64,000 nt of DNA from NCBI GenBank assembly GCA_942492715.1, contig CALOFW010000002.1, positions 536,595 through 600,594 of the forward strand, given 5' to 3'. The translations under genes and the position numbers were made by a program. Numbering within the stretch: the first letter of the stretch is position 1; the number at the start of each line of letters is the position of its first letter. Positions 8,853-16,987 of the stretch are shown one piece after another. The DNA comes from Sva-07 sp942492715. Lineage in GTDB: Bacteria; Actinomycetota; Acidimicrobiia; Acidimicrobiales; Ilumatobacteraceae. The notes under the pieces were generated by a model. That model saw nothing but the letters and a program-made list of their open reading frames with translations, did no database searches and had not been told where the DNA came from.

Positions 8853-9019
8853 CTCGCCGCCGCCATCCGAGACTGGGCCCGCCTGTGCCCGTCGAGCCGC
8901 CGCTCGATCCGCCTCATTGCCGTGGGGACTCTACTCCGATCCCACGATCGGTGCTCGCGGTTGCCCATGCGCAGCAGCCCGGCACCCATGAGCATGAGGC
9001 GGAACACGCCGCCTGCCAT
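8849..9019 (-). CDS. Small hypothetical protein upstream of DUF4012
   Basis: 56 residues: a short hydrophobic start (GGVFRLMLMGAGLL) followed by a strongly basic tail rich in Arg. Its stop overlaps the DUF4012 ATG as ATGA, the normal coupling seen throughout this window. It may be longer: an adjoining frame to the right (about 9020-9110) reads protein-like (LRAPGVGSDELVRHLLDD) and would join after a one-base slip. No family recognised. Confidence 0.35.
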   Translation of the reverse strand: MAGGVFRLMLMGAGLLRMGNREHRSWDRSRVPTAMRRIERRLDGHRRAQSRMAAAR

Positions 9020-9155
9020 CGACGGCGAACCGGAACGCGGTGGGGTCGTCGAGGAGGTGGCGCACCAGTTCGTCGGAGCCGACGCCGGGCGCTCGGAGCG
9101 GACCGAGGGTCTGTCGCCGGAATCGAGATGGTCGCGCCGAGGTAGCGTCGGCTCG

Positions 9156-9629
9156 GTGAGGATCTCGGAGCGGGTCGACAATGCGGTGCGGGCGATGGCG
9201 GAACTCGCCGCAGCCGACGGATCGAACGCCAAGGCGGAGTCGATCGCCACCCGCCAGGGCATCTCGTTGAAGTTCCTGCTCGACATCTTCCGCGACCTCA
9301 AGCGGGGCGAGCTCGTCCGCTCGAAGCGCGGCCCCGACGGCGGCTTCACGCTCTCGCGCCCGCCGGAGGAGATCTCGCTCGCCGACATCTTCCGCGCCGT
9401 CGACGGCCCGTTGGCCGACGTGCACGACGAGAGCCTCCGCGACCTCCACTACGACGGCCCGGCCGAGGCGCTGCCCGAGGTGTGGATGGCGATCAGGGGC
9501 AGTCTGCGCAGGGTGCTCGAGACCGTCACGCTCGCGGATCTGGCCTCGGGCGATCTGCCTCCGGAGGTGGCCGGCCTGGCCGCGGAGTACCGCCGCAGCA
9601 CCGAGGAGCGTCATGGCGCACGGGGCTGA
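9156..9629 (+). CDS. Rrf2-family transcriptional regulator without Fe-S cysteines
   Basis: 157 residues from GTG 9156. The N-terminal winged helix is clear: VRISERVDNAVRAM, a recognition-helix region (GISLKFLLDIFRDLKRGELVRSKRG) and the wing GGFTLSRPPEEISLADIFRAVDGPL. The three Cys that bind Fe-S in IscR/NsrR/RsrR, normally between residues 90 and 110, are absent. That is the CymR-like state, in which the regulator reports on cysteine metabolism through a partner. Its frame overlaps cysQ by 17 bp and cysD-cysNC follow, so it probably controls this sulfate-assimilation operon through the palindrome at 10714-10738. Confidence 0.8.
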   Translation: MRISERVDNAVRAMAELAAADGSNAKAESIATRQGISLKFLLDIFRDLKRGELVRSKRGPDGGFTLSRPPEEISLADIFRAVDGPLADVHDESLRDLHYDGPAEALPEVWMAIRGSLRRVLETVTLADLASGDLPPEVAGLAAEYRRSTEERHGARG

Positions 9630-10599
9630 CCGGATGTCGAACGAGCTGGAAGCGGCCCTCACCGCCGTGCGAGCCGCGTCGGAGGTGTGCCGTGGTGCGC
9701 AGGGGCGATTGCTCGCCGGGCAGACGTTGACCAAGGGCGATCAGAGCCCGGTGACGATCGCCGACTTCGCTGCTCAGGCGGTGGTGTGCGCCGAGCTGAC
9801 CGAGTCGCTCGGCGCGATCGAGATGATCGGCGAGGAGGATTCGGACGACCTGCGATCGGCCGACGCCGCCGAACTGCTGGACGCGGTCACCGGCCTCGTC
9901 CGGACGCAACGCGACGACGCAGTTTCGCCCGGCACGGTCCTCGACTGGATCTCGGTCGGCTCATCCACGGGCACCACCGATCGATACTGGACGCTCGATC
10001 CGATCGACGGCACCAAGGGCTTCCTGCGCGGCGAGCAGTACGCGATCGCGCTCGGCCTGATCGAGGGCGGCGAGGTGATCCTCGGCGTGCTCGGCTGCCC
10101 CAACCTGCCGAATCCCGACGGCTCGATCGGAGCGGTCTTCGCCGCGACCGACGGCGCGAGCCTCGCCTGGTACGGCGACGCACCCGACCCGCAGCCGGTG
10201 ACGGTCGCTGCGCCGGCGAGCCTGGCCGAGGCCCGGTTCTGTGAGTCGGTCGAGTCCGGCCACTCGAACCAGGACCACTCGGCGCAGATCGCCGCCCGCC
10301 TCGGCATCACCGCCGAGCCGTACCGCATCGACAGTCAGTGCAAGTACGCGGCGGTCGCCCGCGGCGACGCGTCGATCTACCTGCGCCTGCCCACCCGGGC
10401 CGACTACCGCGAGAAGATCTGGGATCACGCCGCCGGAAAGTTCGTGGTCGAGCAGGCCGGGGGAGTGGTCACCGACGTCACCGGCGCCCCGCTCGACTTC
10501 TCCCATGGTGCCGAGCTCGTGGCCAACAGCGGCGTGGTGGCCACCGACGGCCGCTTCCACGATCAGGTGGTCGAGGCCGTCCGCGCCGTCCTCGGCTGA
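9613..10599 (+). CDS. cysQ: 3'(2'),5'-bisphosphate nucleotidase (CysQ/HAL2-like)
   Basis: 328 residues from ATG 9613, with GAGGAG five bases upstream. It hydrolyses PAP to AMP, relieving inhibition of PAPS-using enzymes such as sulfotransferases. The metal motifs of the inositol-monophosphatase superfamily are all present: EEDSDD (~74-79), DPIDGTKGF (~129-137) and WDHAAG (~270). The wording DPIDGTKGF and overall length are closer to the HAL2/SAL1 branch than to short E. coli CysQ. It is translationally coupled to the Rrf2 regulator, and cysD starts 154 bp downstream. With several sulfotransferases in the same window, PAP recycling makes sense. Confidence 0.85.
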   Translation: MAHGADRMSNELEAALTAVRAASEVCRGAQGRLLAGQTLTKGDQSPVTIADFAAQAVVCAELTESLGAIEMIGEEDSDDLRSADAAELLDAVTGLVRTQRDDAVSPGTVLDWISVGSSTGTTDRYWTLDPIDGTKGFLRGEQYAIALGLIEGGEVILGVLGCPNLPNPDGSIGAVFAATDGASLAWYGDAPDPQPVTVAAPASLAEARFCESVESGHSNQDHSAQIAARLGITAEPYRIDSQCKYAAVARGDASIYLRLPTRADYREKIWDHAAGKFVVEQAGGVVTDVTGAPLDFSHGAELVANSGVVATDGRFHDQVVEAVRAVLG

Positions 10600-10685
10600 C
10601 ACACGTTCGACCGCTGAGCTCGAGCGTCAGCAACAACACTCGAATCGTCGATGTCTGCTGACGCTGAACGCTCGGCACGCCATTC

Positions 10686-10738
10686 TTGACCGGAACCAGA
10701 GGGTGTTTCATGTATTGTCCACCGAGTTGGTAGACAAT
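10686..10738 (+). promoter_or_regulatory. Candidate cysD promoter with overlapping operator
   Basis: A 25-bp inverted repeat, ATTGTCCACC-GAGTT-GGTAGACAAT (10714-10738), has arms matching at 9 of 10 positions. A TTGACC box at 10686-10691 is followed ~18 bases later by ATGTAT, a plausible -35/-10 pair that the palindrome would overlap. The palindrome ends 15 bp before the cysD ATG, whose RBS is GGGAG. The size and symmetry fit a dimeric winged-helix repressor; the Rrf2 protein encoded at 9156-9629 is the obvious candidate. Confidence 0.65.
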
Positions 10739-10753
10739 CGCACGGGAGACCCG

Positions 10754-11695
10754 ATGACCGCAACGACCAAGAACCCGGCACCGACGCTGAGCGCCGGCCG
10801 CTTGACGCACCTGCAGCGCTTGGAGGCCGAGGCGATCCAGATCATGCGCGAGGCGGTGTCGGAGGCGGAGCGGCCGGCGTTGCTCTACTCGATGGGCAAG
10901 GACAGCTCGGTGCTGCTGCGCCTGGCGGTCAAGGCGTTCTACCCGTCGACGCCGCCGTTCCCGCTGGTGCACGTCGACACGCTGTGGAAGTTCCAGGCGA
11001 TGTACGAGTTCCGCGACGCGATGGCCAAAGAGCACGGGCTGGAGTTGATCGTGCACCACAACCCCGAGTGCATCGAGAAGAACATCAACCCGATCGATCA
11101 CGGCTCGGCGGTGCACACCGACATGTGGAAGACCGAGGGCCTCAAGCAGATCGTCGACGAGCGCAAGTTCGACGTGATGTTCGGCGGCGCCCGTCGCGAC
11201 GAGGAGAAGTCGCGGGCCAAGGAGCGCGTGTTCTCGATCCGCAGCCCGCAGCACCAGTGGGACCCGAAGCGTCAGCGCCCCGAGCTCTGGCAGCTCTACA
11301 ACGGTCGGCGCAGCAAGGGGGAGACGGTGCGGGTGTTCCCGATCTCGAACTGGACCGAGCTCGACGTGTGGCAGTACATCCACCTCGAGAACATCCCGCT
11401 GGTCGAGTTGTACTTCGCCAAGCCGCGCCCGGTGGTCGAGCGCGACGGCACGCTGATCGTGGTCGACGACGACCGGATGCCGCTCGAGCCGGGCGAGGTG
11501 CCCGAGATGCGCACGGTGCGGTTCCGGACGCTCGGCTGCTACCCGCTGACCGGTGCGATCGAGTCGACCGCCGACACGCTGCCGGGGATCATCCAGGAGA
11601 TGCTGCTGGCGACCACGTCGGAGCGTCAGGGCCGCGTGGCCGACCACGACGGCATCAGCTCGCTGGAGAAGAAGAAGCAGGAAGGGCACTTCTGA
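10754..11695 (+). CDS. cysD: Sulfate adenylyltransferase small subunit
   Basis: 313 residues from ATG 10754. CysD is the PP-loop ATP pyrophosphatase subunit that joins sulfate to ATP, giving APS, with CysN supplying energy from GTP. The PP-loop motif SMGKDSSVLLRL lies near residues 45-56, followed by the family blocks HVDTLWKFQAMYEFRD, FGGARRDEEKSRAKER, SNWTELDVWQYI and LGCYPLTGAIESTADT. Length is normal for the family. The stop overlaps the next ATG by one base (TGATG). Expression probably depends on the palindrome just upstream. Confidence 0.95.
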   Translation: MTATTKNPAPTLSAGRLTHLQRLEAEAIQIMREAVSEAERPALLYSMGKDSSVLLRLAVKAFYPSTPPFPLVHVDTLWKFQAMYEFRDAMAKEHGLELIVHHNPECIEKNINPIDHGSAVHTDMWKTEGLKQIVDERKFDVMFGGARRDEEKSRAKERVFSIRSPQHQWDPKRQRPELWQLYNGRRSKGETVRVFPISNWTELDVWQYIHLENIPLVELYFAKPRPVVERDGTLIVVDDDRMPLEPGEVPEMRTVRFRTLGCYPLTGAIESTADTLPGIIQEMLLATTSERQGRVADHDGISSLEKKKQEGHF

Positions 11696-13644
11696 TGGGT
11701 GGTTCAGGATCGAGCACCAACACGATGGGATCGAGCGCCACCCAGGAGCTGATCGCGAAGGACATCGACGCCTACCTGACGTCGCACCAGTACAAGAGCC
11801 TGCTGCGGTTCATCACCTGCGGCAGCGTCGACGACGGCAAGAGCACCCTGATCGGGCGCCTGCTCTACGAGACCCATCTCGTGTTCGAGGACCACCTCGC
11901 CGCGCTGGAGATCGACTCGGCGAAGGTCGGCACGCAGGGCGGCGACCTCGACTTCGCGCTGCTGCTCGACGGCCTGTCGGCCGAGCGCGAGCAGGGCATC
12001 ACGATCGACGTCGCCTACCGCTTCTTCGCCACCGAGCACCGCAAGTTCATCGTGGCCGACACGCCCGGCCACGAGCAGTACACCCGCAACATGGTGACCG
12101 GCGCGTCGACCGCCGACGTGGCGGTGATCCTGGTCGATGCCCGCAAGGGCGTGCTCACCCAGACCCGCCGCCACAGCTACCTCGTGTCGCTGCTGGGCAT
12201 CAAGCGGGTGGTCGTGGCCATCAACAAGATGGACCTGATGGACTTCTCGCACGAGGTGTTCTCGGCGATCGAGGAGGAGTACACCGACTTCGCCGGCCGG
12301 ATCGGACTGAACGACGTGACGTTCATCCCGCTGTCGGCGCTGAAGGGCGACAACATCGTCGAGCACAGCGCGAACACGCCGTGGTATCACGGCCCGACGC
12401 TGCTGGGTTTCCTCGAGACGGTGCCGGTCGACGACGACCTCGCCGAGCAGTCGTTCCGCATGCCGGTGCAGTGGGTCAACCGGCCGAACCTCGACTTCCG
12501 TGGGTTCTCCGGCCGCATCGTCGGCGGGGCGATCCAGCCCGGCGACACCATCCGGGTGTTGCCGGCCGGAACGACGAGCACGGTCGATCGGATCGTGACG
12601 ATGGACGGCGATCTCCCCGAGGCGATCGCGGGCCAGTCGGTGACGATCACGCTCACCGACGAGATCGACGTGAGTCGCGGGGATTTGTTGTGTGCCGCCG
12701 ACGATCCGGCGGAGGTGGCCGACCAGTTCGAGGCGCACATCGTGTGGATGCACGAGGACGCGATGCTGCCGGGACGGCCATACCTGGTGAAGATCGGTGC
12801 GCGCACCGTCGGGGCGACGATCTCGCATCCGAAGTACCGGGTCGACATCAACAGCCTCGATCATCTGGCGGCGAACACGTTGGAGCTCAACGAGATCGGT
12901 GTGTGCAACATCGGTCTCGATCGTCCGATCCCGTTCGATCCGTACGACACGAACCGCGACACCGGCGGTTTCATCGTGATCGACAAGCTCACCAACGTCA
13001 CCGTCGGCGCCGGCCTGCTGCACTTCGCGCTGCGGCGCTCGCACAACATCCACTGGCAGGACGTGAAGGTCGACAAGGCCGCCCGTGCCGGCTTGAACAG
13101 CCATGCGCCGGCGGTGCTGTGGTTCACCGGCCTGTCGGGCTCGGGCAAGTCGACGATCGCCAACGTCGTCGAGTCGAAGCTCCACGCCCAGGGCGTGCGC
13201 ACCTATCTGCTCGACGGCGACAACGTGCGCCACGGTCTGAACCGTGACCTCGGCTTCACCGACGCCGACCGGGTGGAGAACATCCGCCGCATCGCGGAGG
13301 TGGCGGCGCTGATGGTCGACGCCGGTCTGGTGGTGTTGGTGTCGTTCATCTCGCCGTTCCGTGCCGAGCGGCGTCTGGCTCGCGAGGCGGTGGAGGACGG
13401 CGAGTTCATCGAGGTGTTCGTCGACACCCCACTGGAGGTGGCCGAGCAGCGCGACCCGAAGGGTCTCTACGCGAAGGCCCGCCGGGGTGAGCTGGAGAAC
13501 TTCACCGGGATCGACTCGCCGTACGAGCCACCGGAGCACCCTGAGGTGCGGGTGGACACCTCGGAGATGACCGCCGAGGAGGCCGCCGACGCGGTGATCG
13601 CCGTGTGGCAACGAGGCGCGTCGACCGACGCACCTCCGGGCTGA
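11695..13644 (+). CDS. cysNC: Bifunctional CysN/CysC: sulfate adenylyltransferase GTPase plus APS kinase
   Basis: 649 residues. The N-terminal ~460 are an EF-Tu-like GTPase: G1 GSVDDGKST (~42-50), G3 DTPGHEQYTRN (~121), G4 NKMD (~177), then two beta-barrel domains. The C-terminal ~180 are APS kinase: Walker A GLSGSGKST (~479-487), DGDNVRHGLN, and FISPFRAERRLAR. With CysD it makes PAPS from sulfate, ATP and GTP. No PAPS reductase or sulfite reductase follows, so at this locus the output is PAPS itself, fitting supply of the downstream sulfotransferases. Confidence 0.95.
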   Translation: MGGSGSSTNTMGSSATQELIAKDIDAYLTSHQYKSLLRFITCGSVDDGKSTLIGRLLYETHLVFEDHLAALEIDSAKVGTQGGDLDFALLLDGLSAEREQGITIDVAYRFFATEHRKFIVADTPGHEQYTRNMVTGASTADVAVILVDARKGVLTQTRRHSYLVSLLGIKRVVVAINKMDLMDFSHEVFSAIEEEYTDFAGRIGLNDVTFIPLSALKGDNIVEHSANTPWYHGPTLLGFLETVPVDDDLAEQSFRMPVQWVNRPNLDFRGFSGRIVGGAIQPGDTIRVLPAGTTSTVDRIVTMDGDLPEAIAGQSVTITLTDEIDVSRGDLLCAADDPAEVADQFEAHIVWMHEDAMLPGRPYLVKIGARTVGATISHPKYRVDINSLDHLAANTLELNEIGVCNIGLDRPIPFDPYDTNRDTGGFIVIDKLTNVTVGAGLLHFALRRSHNIHWQDVKVDKAARAGLNSHAPAVLWFTGLSGSGKSTIANVVESKLHAQGVRTYLLDGDNVRHGLNRDLGFTDADRVENIRRIAEVAALMVDAGLVVLVSFISPFRAERRLAREAVEDGEFIEVFVDTPLEVAEQRDPKGLYAKARRGELENFTGIDSPYEPPEHPEVRVDTSEMTAEEAADAVIAVWQRGASTDAPPG

Positions 13645-14080
13645 GACGGTCATCTCGAGCATGGGCTGATCGTCGTCCACCGAGCCGTGAGCACTGCGCC
13701 GGACGGACCCGGGGACGCGGTCCGGGCACGGTCGCCGGCTGACATCATCGATGTGGAGCCAGACGTGAACGGTGCGTTCTGCACGGGTCTCTGTCGAGCG
13801 ATCCTCAAGGCGCGCACTGCGGTCTCGCTCGGCGACCGGATGCGACCACTCTGTGTGGTCAATCGGCGGAGGTCGAGGGCCGCTCGGAAGTCTGACTCTT
13901 TCCCACCGTTACTGGATATTCCATGACTTCAGGCGCTTTCGCGCGGATCCTGACGAAATCATGACGGGCAGAATGATCACGATGAGTGAGATTCGCGTAG
14001 TCTGTCGTGATCGGCGAACCTGGCCGGACCTGAAGGCGGACATCAGTGGAGCGAGGCAACGAGACGGGAGGCCAGCGGCG
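13645..14080. other. Leader region before the EPS locus
   Basis: 436 bp without a supported gene. A short + frame (13687-13926) has no recognisable features and its composition does not favour coding. The region probably holds the promoter of the EPS operon; the sequence falls in GC around 13880-13990. The palindrome at 13844-13860 is annotated separately. Confidence 0.5.
13844..13860. promoter_or_regulatory. 17-bp palindrome, candidate operator (copy 2)
   Basis: GACCAC-TCTGT-GTGGTC, 6-bp perfect arms. The 15-base core 13845-13859 is identical to the reverse complement of 5971-5985. CGACCG occurs 6-7 bases to the left in both copies. It lies ~220 bp before the first sugar-transferase ORF of the EPS locus. 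Confidence 0.5.
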
Positions 14081-14617
14081 ATGATGTCGGCTGGCGCGCC
14101 GGAGCGGACCCGCACTCGCAGGATCCTGCAGCGATCCGTCGACGTCGTCGTCGCCACCGTCACCTTGCTGCTGACGCTGCCGGTCGTCGTGCTCGCCGCG
14201 TTGGCGATCAAGCTCAGCTCACCGCACGGGCCGGTGCTCGTGCGCGAGGTTCGTGTCGGAAGAGAGGGCAAACGCTTCGAGATGCTCAGGCTCCGCACCA
14301 CCGACCCGGTCGACCCGGTCGACCCGGTGACTTCCGCGACGGACGCGTCGAGTTCGCCGCCGACCGGCGAGACGGCACTAGGGGGTCCGCGGGTCACCGC
14401 GGTGGGGCGGATCCTGCGCACGTGCTCGATCGACGAGCTGCCACAGTGGTGGAACGTCGTTCGGGGCGACATGAGCATCGTCGGTCCACCACCCTCCGCT
14501 CCGATCGGGCCGAAGCAGACACCGGACCGAGATCGAACGGGTGGTGCGTCGCCGGGTCTCACTGGTACGTGGCGAGCCTCGGGTCGCCGAGCGCCTTCGA
14601 GCAGTCGGCCGGACTGA
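14081..14617 (+). pseudogene. Truncated polyprenol-phosphate sugar transferase
   Basis: 178 residues from ATG 14081 (GGGAGG upstream). It has the bacterial sugar transferase core: TM anchor (VDVVVATVTLLLTLPVVVLAALAIKL), GPVLVREVRVG, RFEMLRLRT, CSIDELPQWWNVVRGDMSIVGP. The segment between the RLRT and the IDELP motifs is shortened and replaced by a DPV repeat. The end LTGTWRASGRR stops abruptly where the family continues with a catalytic loop and a DLYYxxNWSL motif. Fragments of that tail can be read in the two other frames (about 14590-14650), so decay or frameshift is likely. The full-length copy at 15308-16900 probably does the work. Confidence 0.65.
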
Positions 14618-14622
14618 CTTCG

Positions 14623-14931
14623 TCAGCGTGGGGTGGTTGGCTCGAGACCGACGCGCCCGACCCCGGCGCGAGAGTTGCGCTCGCGTGTGGCTGATGCCTG
14701 CTCGAGCATCGACGTCGGTTGCGGGGCCGGCCAGGTCGCGGCGTCTCCGACATCGACGTGGTCGGTACGCGTCGACGAACGAACGGTCCACTTGGCGACG
14801 TTCACGAGCCCGATGACGACGAGTCCGAGTATGATCCAGACCACGAGGACGAGCGCTGCAATTGCCACTGGCATGTCAGTATTGCCCGTCGGGCGTCGAG
14901 AATCCGGCATTTGGTGCGGTTCTGTCGACAT
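14623..14931 (-). CDS. Small single-span membrane protein, hypothetical
   Basis: 102 residues with one convincing transmembrane helix (residues ~21-46, AIAALVLVVWIILGLVVIG), then a short soluble tail. It may start at 14931 or at the internal ATG 14874 just before the helix. It runs antisense to the surrounding EPS genes. The last residues VGLEPTTPR are often seen when a frame runs antisense to a tRNA T-arm; the possible tRNA remnant here was judged not real. Function unknown, existence uncertain. Confidence 0.4.
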   Translation of the reverse strand: MSTEPHQMPDSRRPTGNTDMPVAIAALVLVVWIILGLVVIGLVNVAKWTVRSSTRTDHVDVGDAATWPAPQPTSMLEQASATRERNSRAGVGRVGLEPTTPR

Positions 14932-15307
14932 CGTCGATCAGAGGGCGTGGCGAATCGCTCGTGGAACGCGCCCGAAAGGTCGACGTCTCGACCTCGGACG
15001 GTGGAGACGGTTTCCCGGTGCATCGACCGTCAAGACGCCGGCGTCCTGTCCGCCCACGGCAGCACCTCGACCACGATGCGTGGTATTTCGCGGACGGCAT
15101 TGACGTGAAGTTGACGGACAGCGCCCGCCGGTGCCGGTGGCCGACAGCGCTCGATCGCGCTCCGATCCCTTGAAAACACTGGGAAAGCGCTCCTGGGTGT
15201 CCGGCGTTCACGAAAACGTGATCCAACTCTGATGATTTCTTTCGCCACCGACAGTGGCGTTGGCGTATCCTGATCGACGGCGGACGATGAAGACCGAAGG
15301 CGGATTG
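14932..15307. other. Leader of the full-length sugar transferase
   Basis: 376 bp without a supported gene. There is a small inverted repeat TCACG-AAAA-CGTGA at 15208-15221, about 100 bp before the chosen start codon, in a local AT-richer patch (15165-15250) that is the best place for a promoter. No confident -35/-10 pair can be named. Confidence 0.4.
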
Positions 15308-16900
15308 ATGGGTGGACATGAACATCGAGCGGGTGCTCCGGCATCGACACGACCCGGTGGCGGCGGATCGACCAGACACATGAGTGCACGAGCGCTCGGG
15401 CCGGATGCGGAGTCGGGCCGCGCGGGATCCGATGTCGACGCGTCGCTCGACTCGCCTGCGGTGGCCGACGCCGACACGAAGGTCGCAGGGCTCGCCGGGA
15501 CGACGGCTCGGGCGAACCCGCAGCGACTTCGGCGGCGGTTGATCGCTTCCGACGTCATGGCGATCATCGTCGGGACGATCCTCGCACTGGTCGGACAGCA
15601 GATCTTCAAGCCCGTGCCGATGGACATCCGCAACGAGGAACTGTGGCTCACCGTGGTGATCGTGCCGATCTGGGTACTGATGATGGGGGCCAACCACCTG
15701 TTCCTCGCCCGGGCGATCAGCCGGTTCGGCGAGGAGTTCCGGCACCTGCTGATGGCCGGCGTGATGAGCACGGGATTCCTCGTGGCCGTCTCGTTCCTCG
15801 CGCAGTACCGCGAGTTGTCCCGCCTGTGGGTCGGCCTGCTGTTCGTGTGCGTGACGGCGTCGTTGGTGGTGTCGCGCCTGATCGCTCGGCGGGTGTTCTC
15901 CAATCTGCGCCGCACTGGCCGCATCAGCCGGCGGGTGATCATCGTCGGGACGGGCAGTGATGCCGTGTCGTTGCTCCACGCAACGCAACGGCGACCGGAT
16001 CTCGGCTACGAGGTGGTCGGGTTCACGGGTGATCCGGCTGGCGAACGCGGCGGCATCGGTGTGCTCGGATCGCTCGACGACACCCTCGAGGTGGTGCAAC
16101 GGACCGGTGCGACCGGCGCGATCTTGTCGGTTGCGTCGCTGGATCCCACGGTGGTCAACCGGCTCACGCGGACCCTCACCGAGGCGGGGTGCCATGTCGC
16201 TCTGTCGTCGTCGCTGCACGACATCGACATCTCGCGGACGCGTTCGCAGGCGTTCGACGGTCGGCTGATGATCTACGTCGAACCCACGAACCGCTCCCGA
16301 ACCCATCTGTTCCTCAAGCGGATCTTCGACACGGTGCTGGCCGGCCTCATCTTGCTGGTGACCCTGCCGATCGTGTTGGTCGCCGCCGTGGCGATCAAGC
16401 TCGACTCGCGGGGGCCGGTGCTCTTCCGGCAGGTGCGGGTGGGCAAGGATGGCGAGCGCTTCGAGATCCTGAAGCTCCGCTCGATGGTGCAGGAAGCCGA
16501 GGCGATGCGGTCGGAACTGGACGATCTCAACGAGAGTTCCGGCCCCCTGTTCAAGATGCGCGCAGATCCGCGCGTGACCCGGGTCGGGCGGTTCCTGCGC
16601 AAGTCGTCGATCGACGAACTCCCACAGTTGTGGAACGTGATCCGGGGCGAGATGAGCATCGTCGGGCCCCGTCCGGCGCTCCCGTCGGAAACCGAGCAGT
16701 GGACACCGGATCTGCACGAGCGTCTCCGTGTGCTGCCCGGCATCACCGGGATGTGGCAGGTGTCGGGCCGGTCCGAGGCCGACTTCGAGTTGTATCGCCG
16801 CCTCGACCTCTACTACGTCGACAACTGGTCGCTCACCCACGACGTCAAGATCGTGGCCAAGACGTTCCTCGTGGTCCTCACGCGGCGCGGCGCGCACTGA
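15308..16900 (+). CDS. Polyprenyl-phosphate sugar-1-phosphate transferase (WbaP/CpsE type)
   Basis: 530 residues from ATG 15308 (GAAGGCGG upstream; ATG 15287 and GTG 15254 are in frame). It transfers a sugar-1-phosphate from a nucleotide sugar to undecaprenyl phosphate, starting EPS repeat-unit synthesis at the inner membrane. The N-terminal half has about five membrane segments and a CoA-binding-like domain (RRVIIVGTGSDAV). The C-terminal half is the catalytic domain: KRIFDTVLAGLILLVTLP, GPVLFRQVRVGKDGERFEILKLRSM, SSIDELPQLWNVIRGEMSIVGPRP, LPGITGMWQVSGRS and LDLYYVDNWSL. All catalytic motifs are present. The sugar is not predictable. Confidence 0.9.
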   Translation: MGGHEHRAGAPASTRPGGGGSTRHMSARALGPDAESGRAGSDVDASLDSPAVADADTKVAGLAGTTARANPQRLRRRLIASDVMAIIVGTILALVGQQIFKPVPMDIRNEELWLTVVIVPIWVLMMGANHLFLARAISRFGEEFRHLLMAGVMSTGFLVAVSFLAQYRELSRLWVGLLFVCVTASLVVSRLIARRVFSNLRRTGRISRRVIIVGTGSDAVSLLHATQRRPDLGYEVVGFTGDPAGERGGIGVLGSLDDTLEVVQRTGATGAILSVASLDPTVVNRLTRTLTEAGCHVALSSSLHDIDISRTRSQAFDGRLMIYVEPTNRSRTHLFLKRIFDTVLAGLILLVTLPIVLVAAVAIKLDSRGPVLFRQVRVGKDGERFEILKLRSMVQEAEAMRSELDDLNESSGPLFKMRADPRVTRVGRFLRKSSIDELPQLWNVIRGEMSIVGPRPALPSETEQWTPDLHERLRVLPGITGMWQVSGRSEADFELYRRLDLYYVDNWSLTHDVKIVAKTFLVVLTRRGAH

Positions 16901-16987
16901 GCGGCTCGTCGGGGATCGCCGACCCGCGCGCCCACCTCGCGCGGTCTGACCGGTCGTCCGCCAGGTCGGCCGCTACTCTGCCCCACG

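Noticed and set aside
6444..9155. Very long open frame on the + strand
   Set aside because: It is antisense to the clearly homologous DUF4012 gene; high GC suppresses stops in the complementary frame. Only the Rrf2 part after 9156 is real.
10600..10753. Riboswitch (SAM-type) before cysD
   Set aside because: No conserved riboswitch helices or a terminator; the short leader is better explained by the palindrome and a promoter.
14580..14659. tRNA-like element: a 5-bp T-stem with loop CTCGAGA and a 7-base 3' stem, opposite a VGLEPTTPR peptide
   Set aside because: The acceptor stem matches at only about five of seven positions, the anticodon arm cannot form a 7-base loop, and the segment overlaps the conserved end of the sugar-transferase gene. 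Probably chance.
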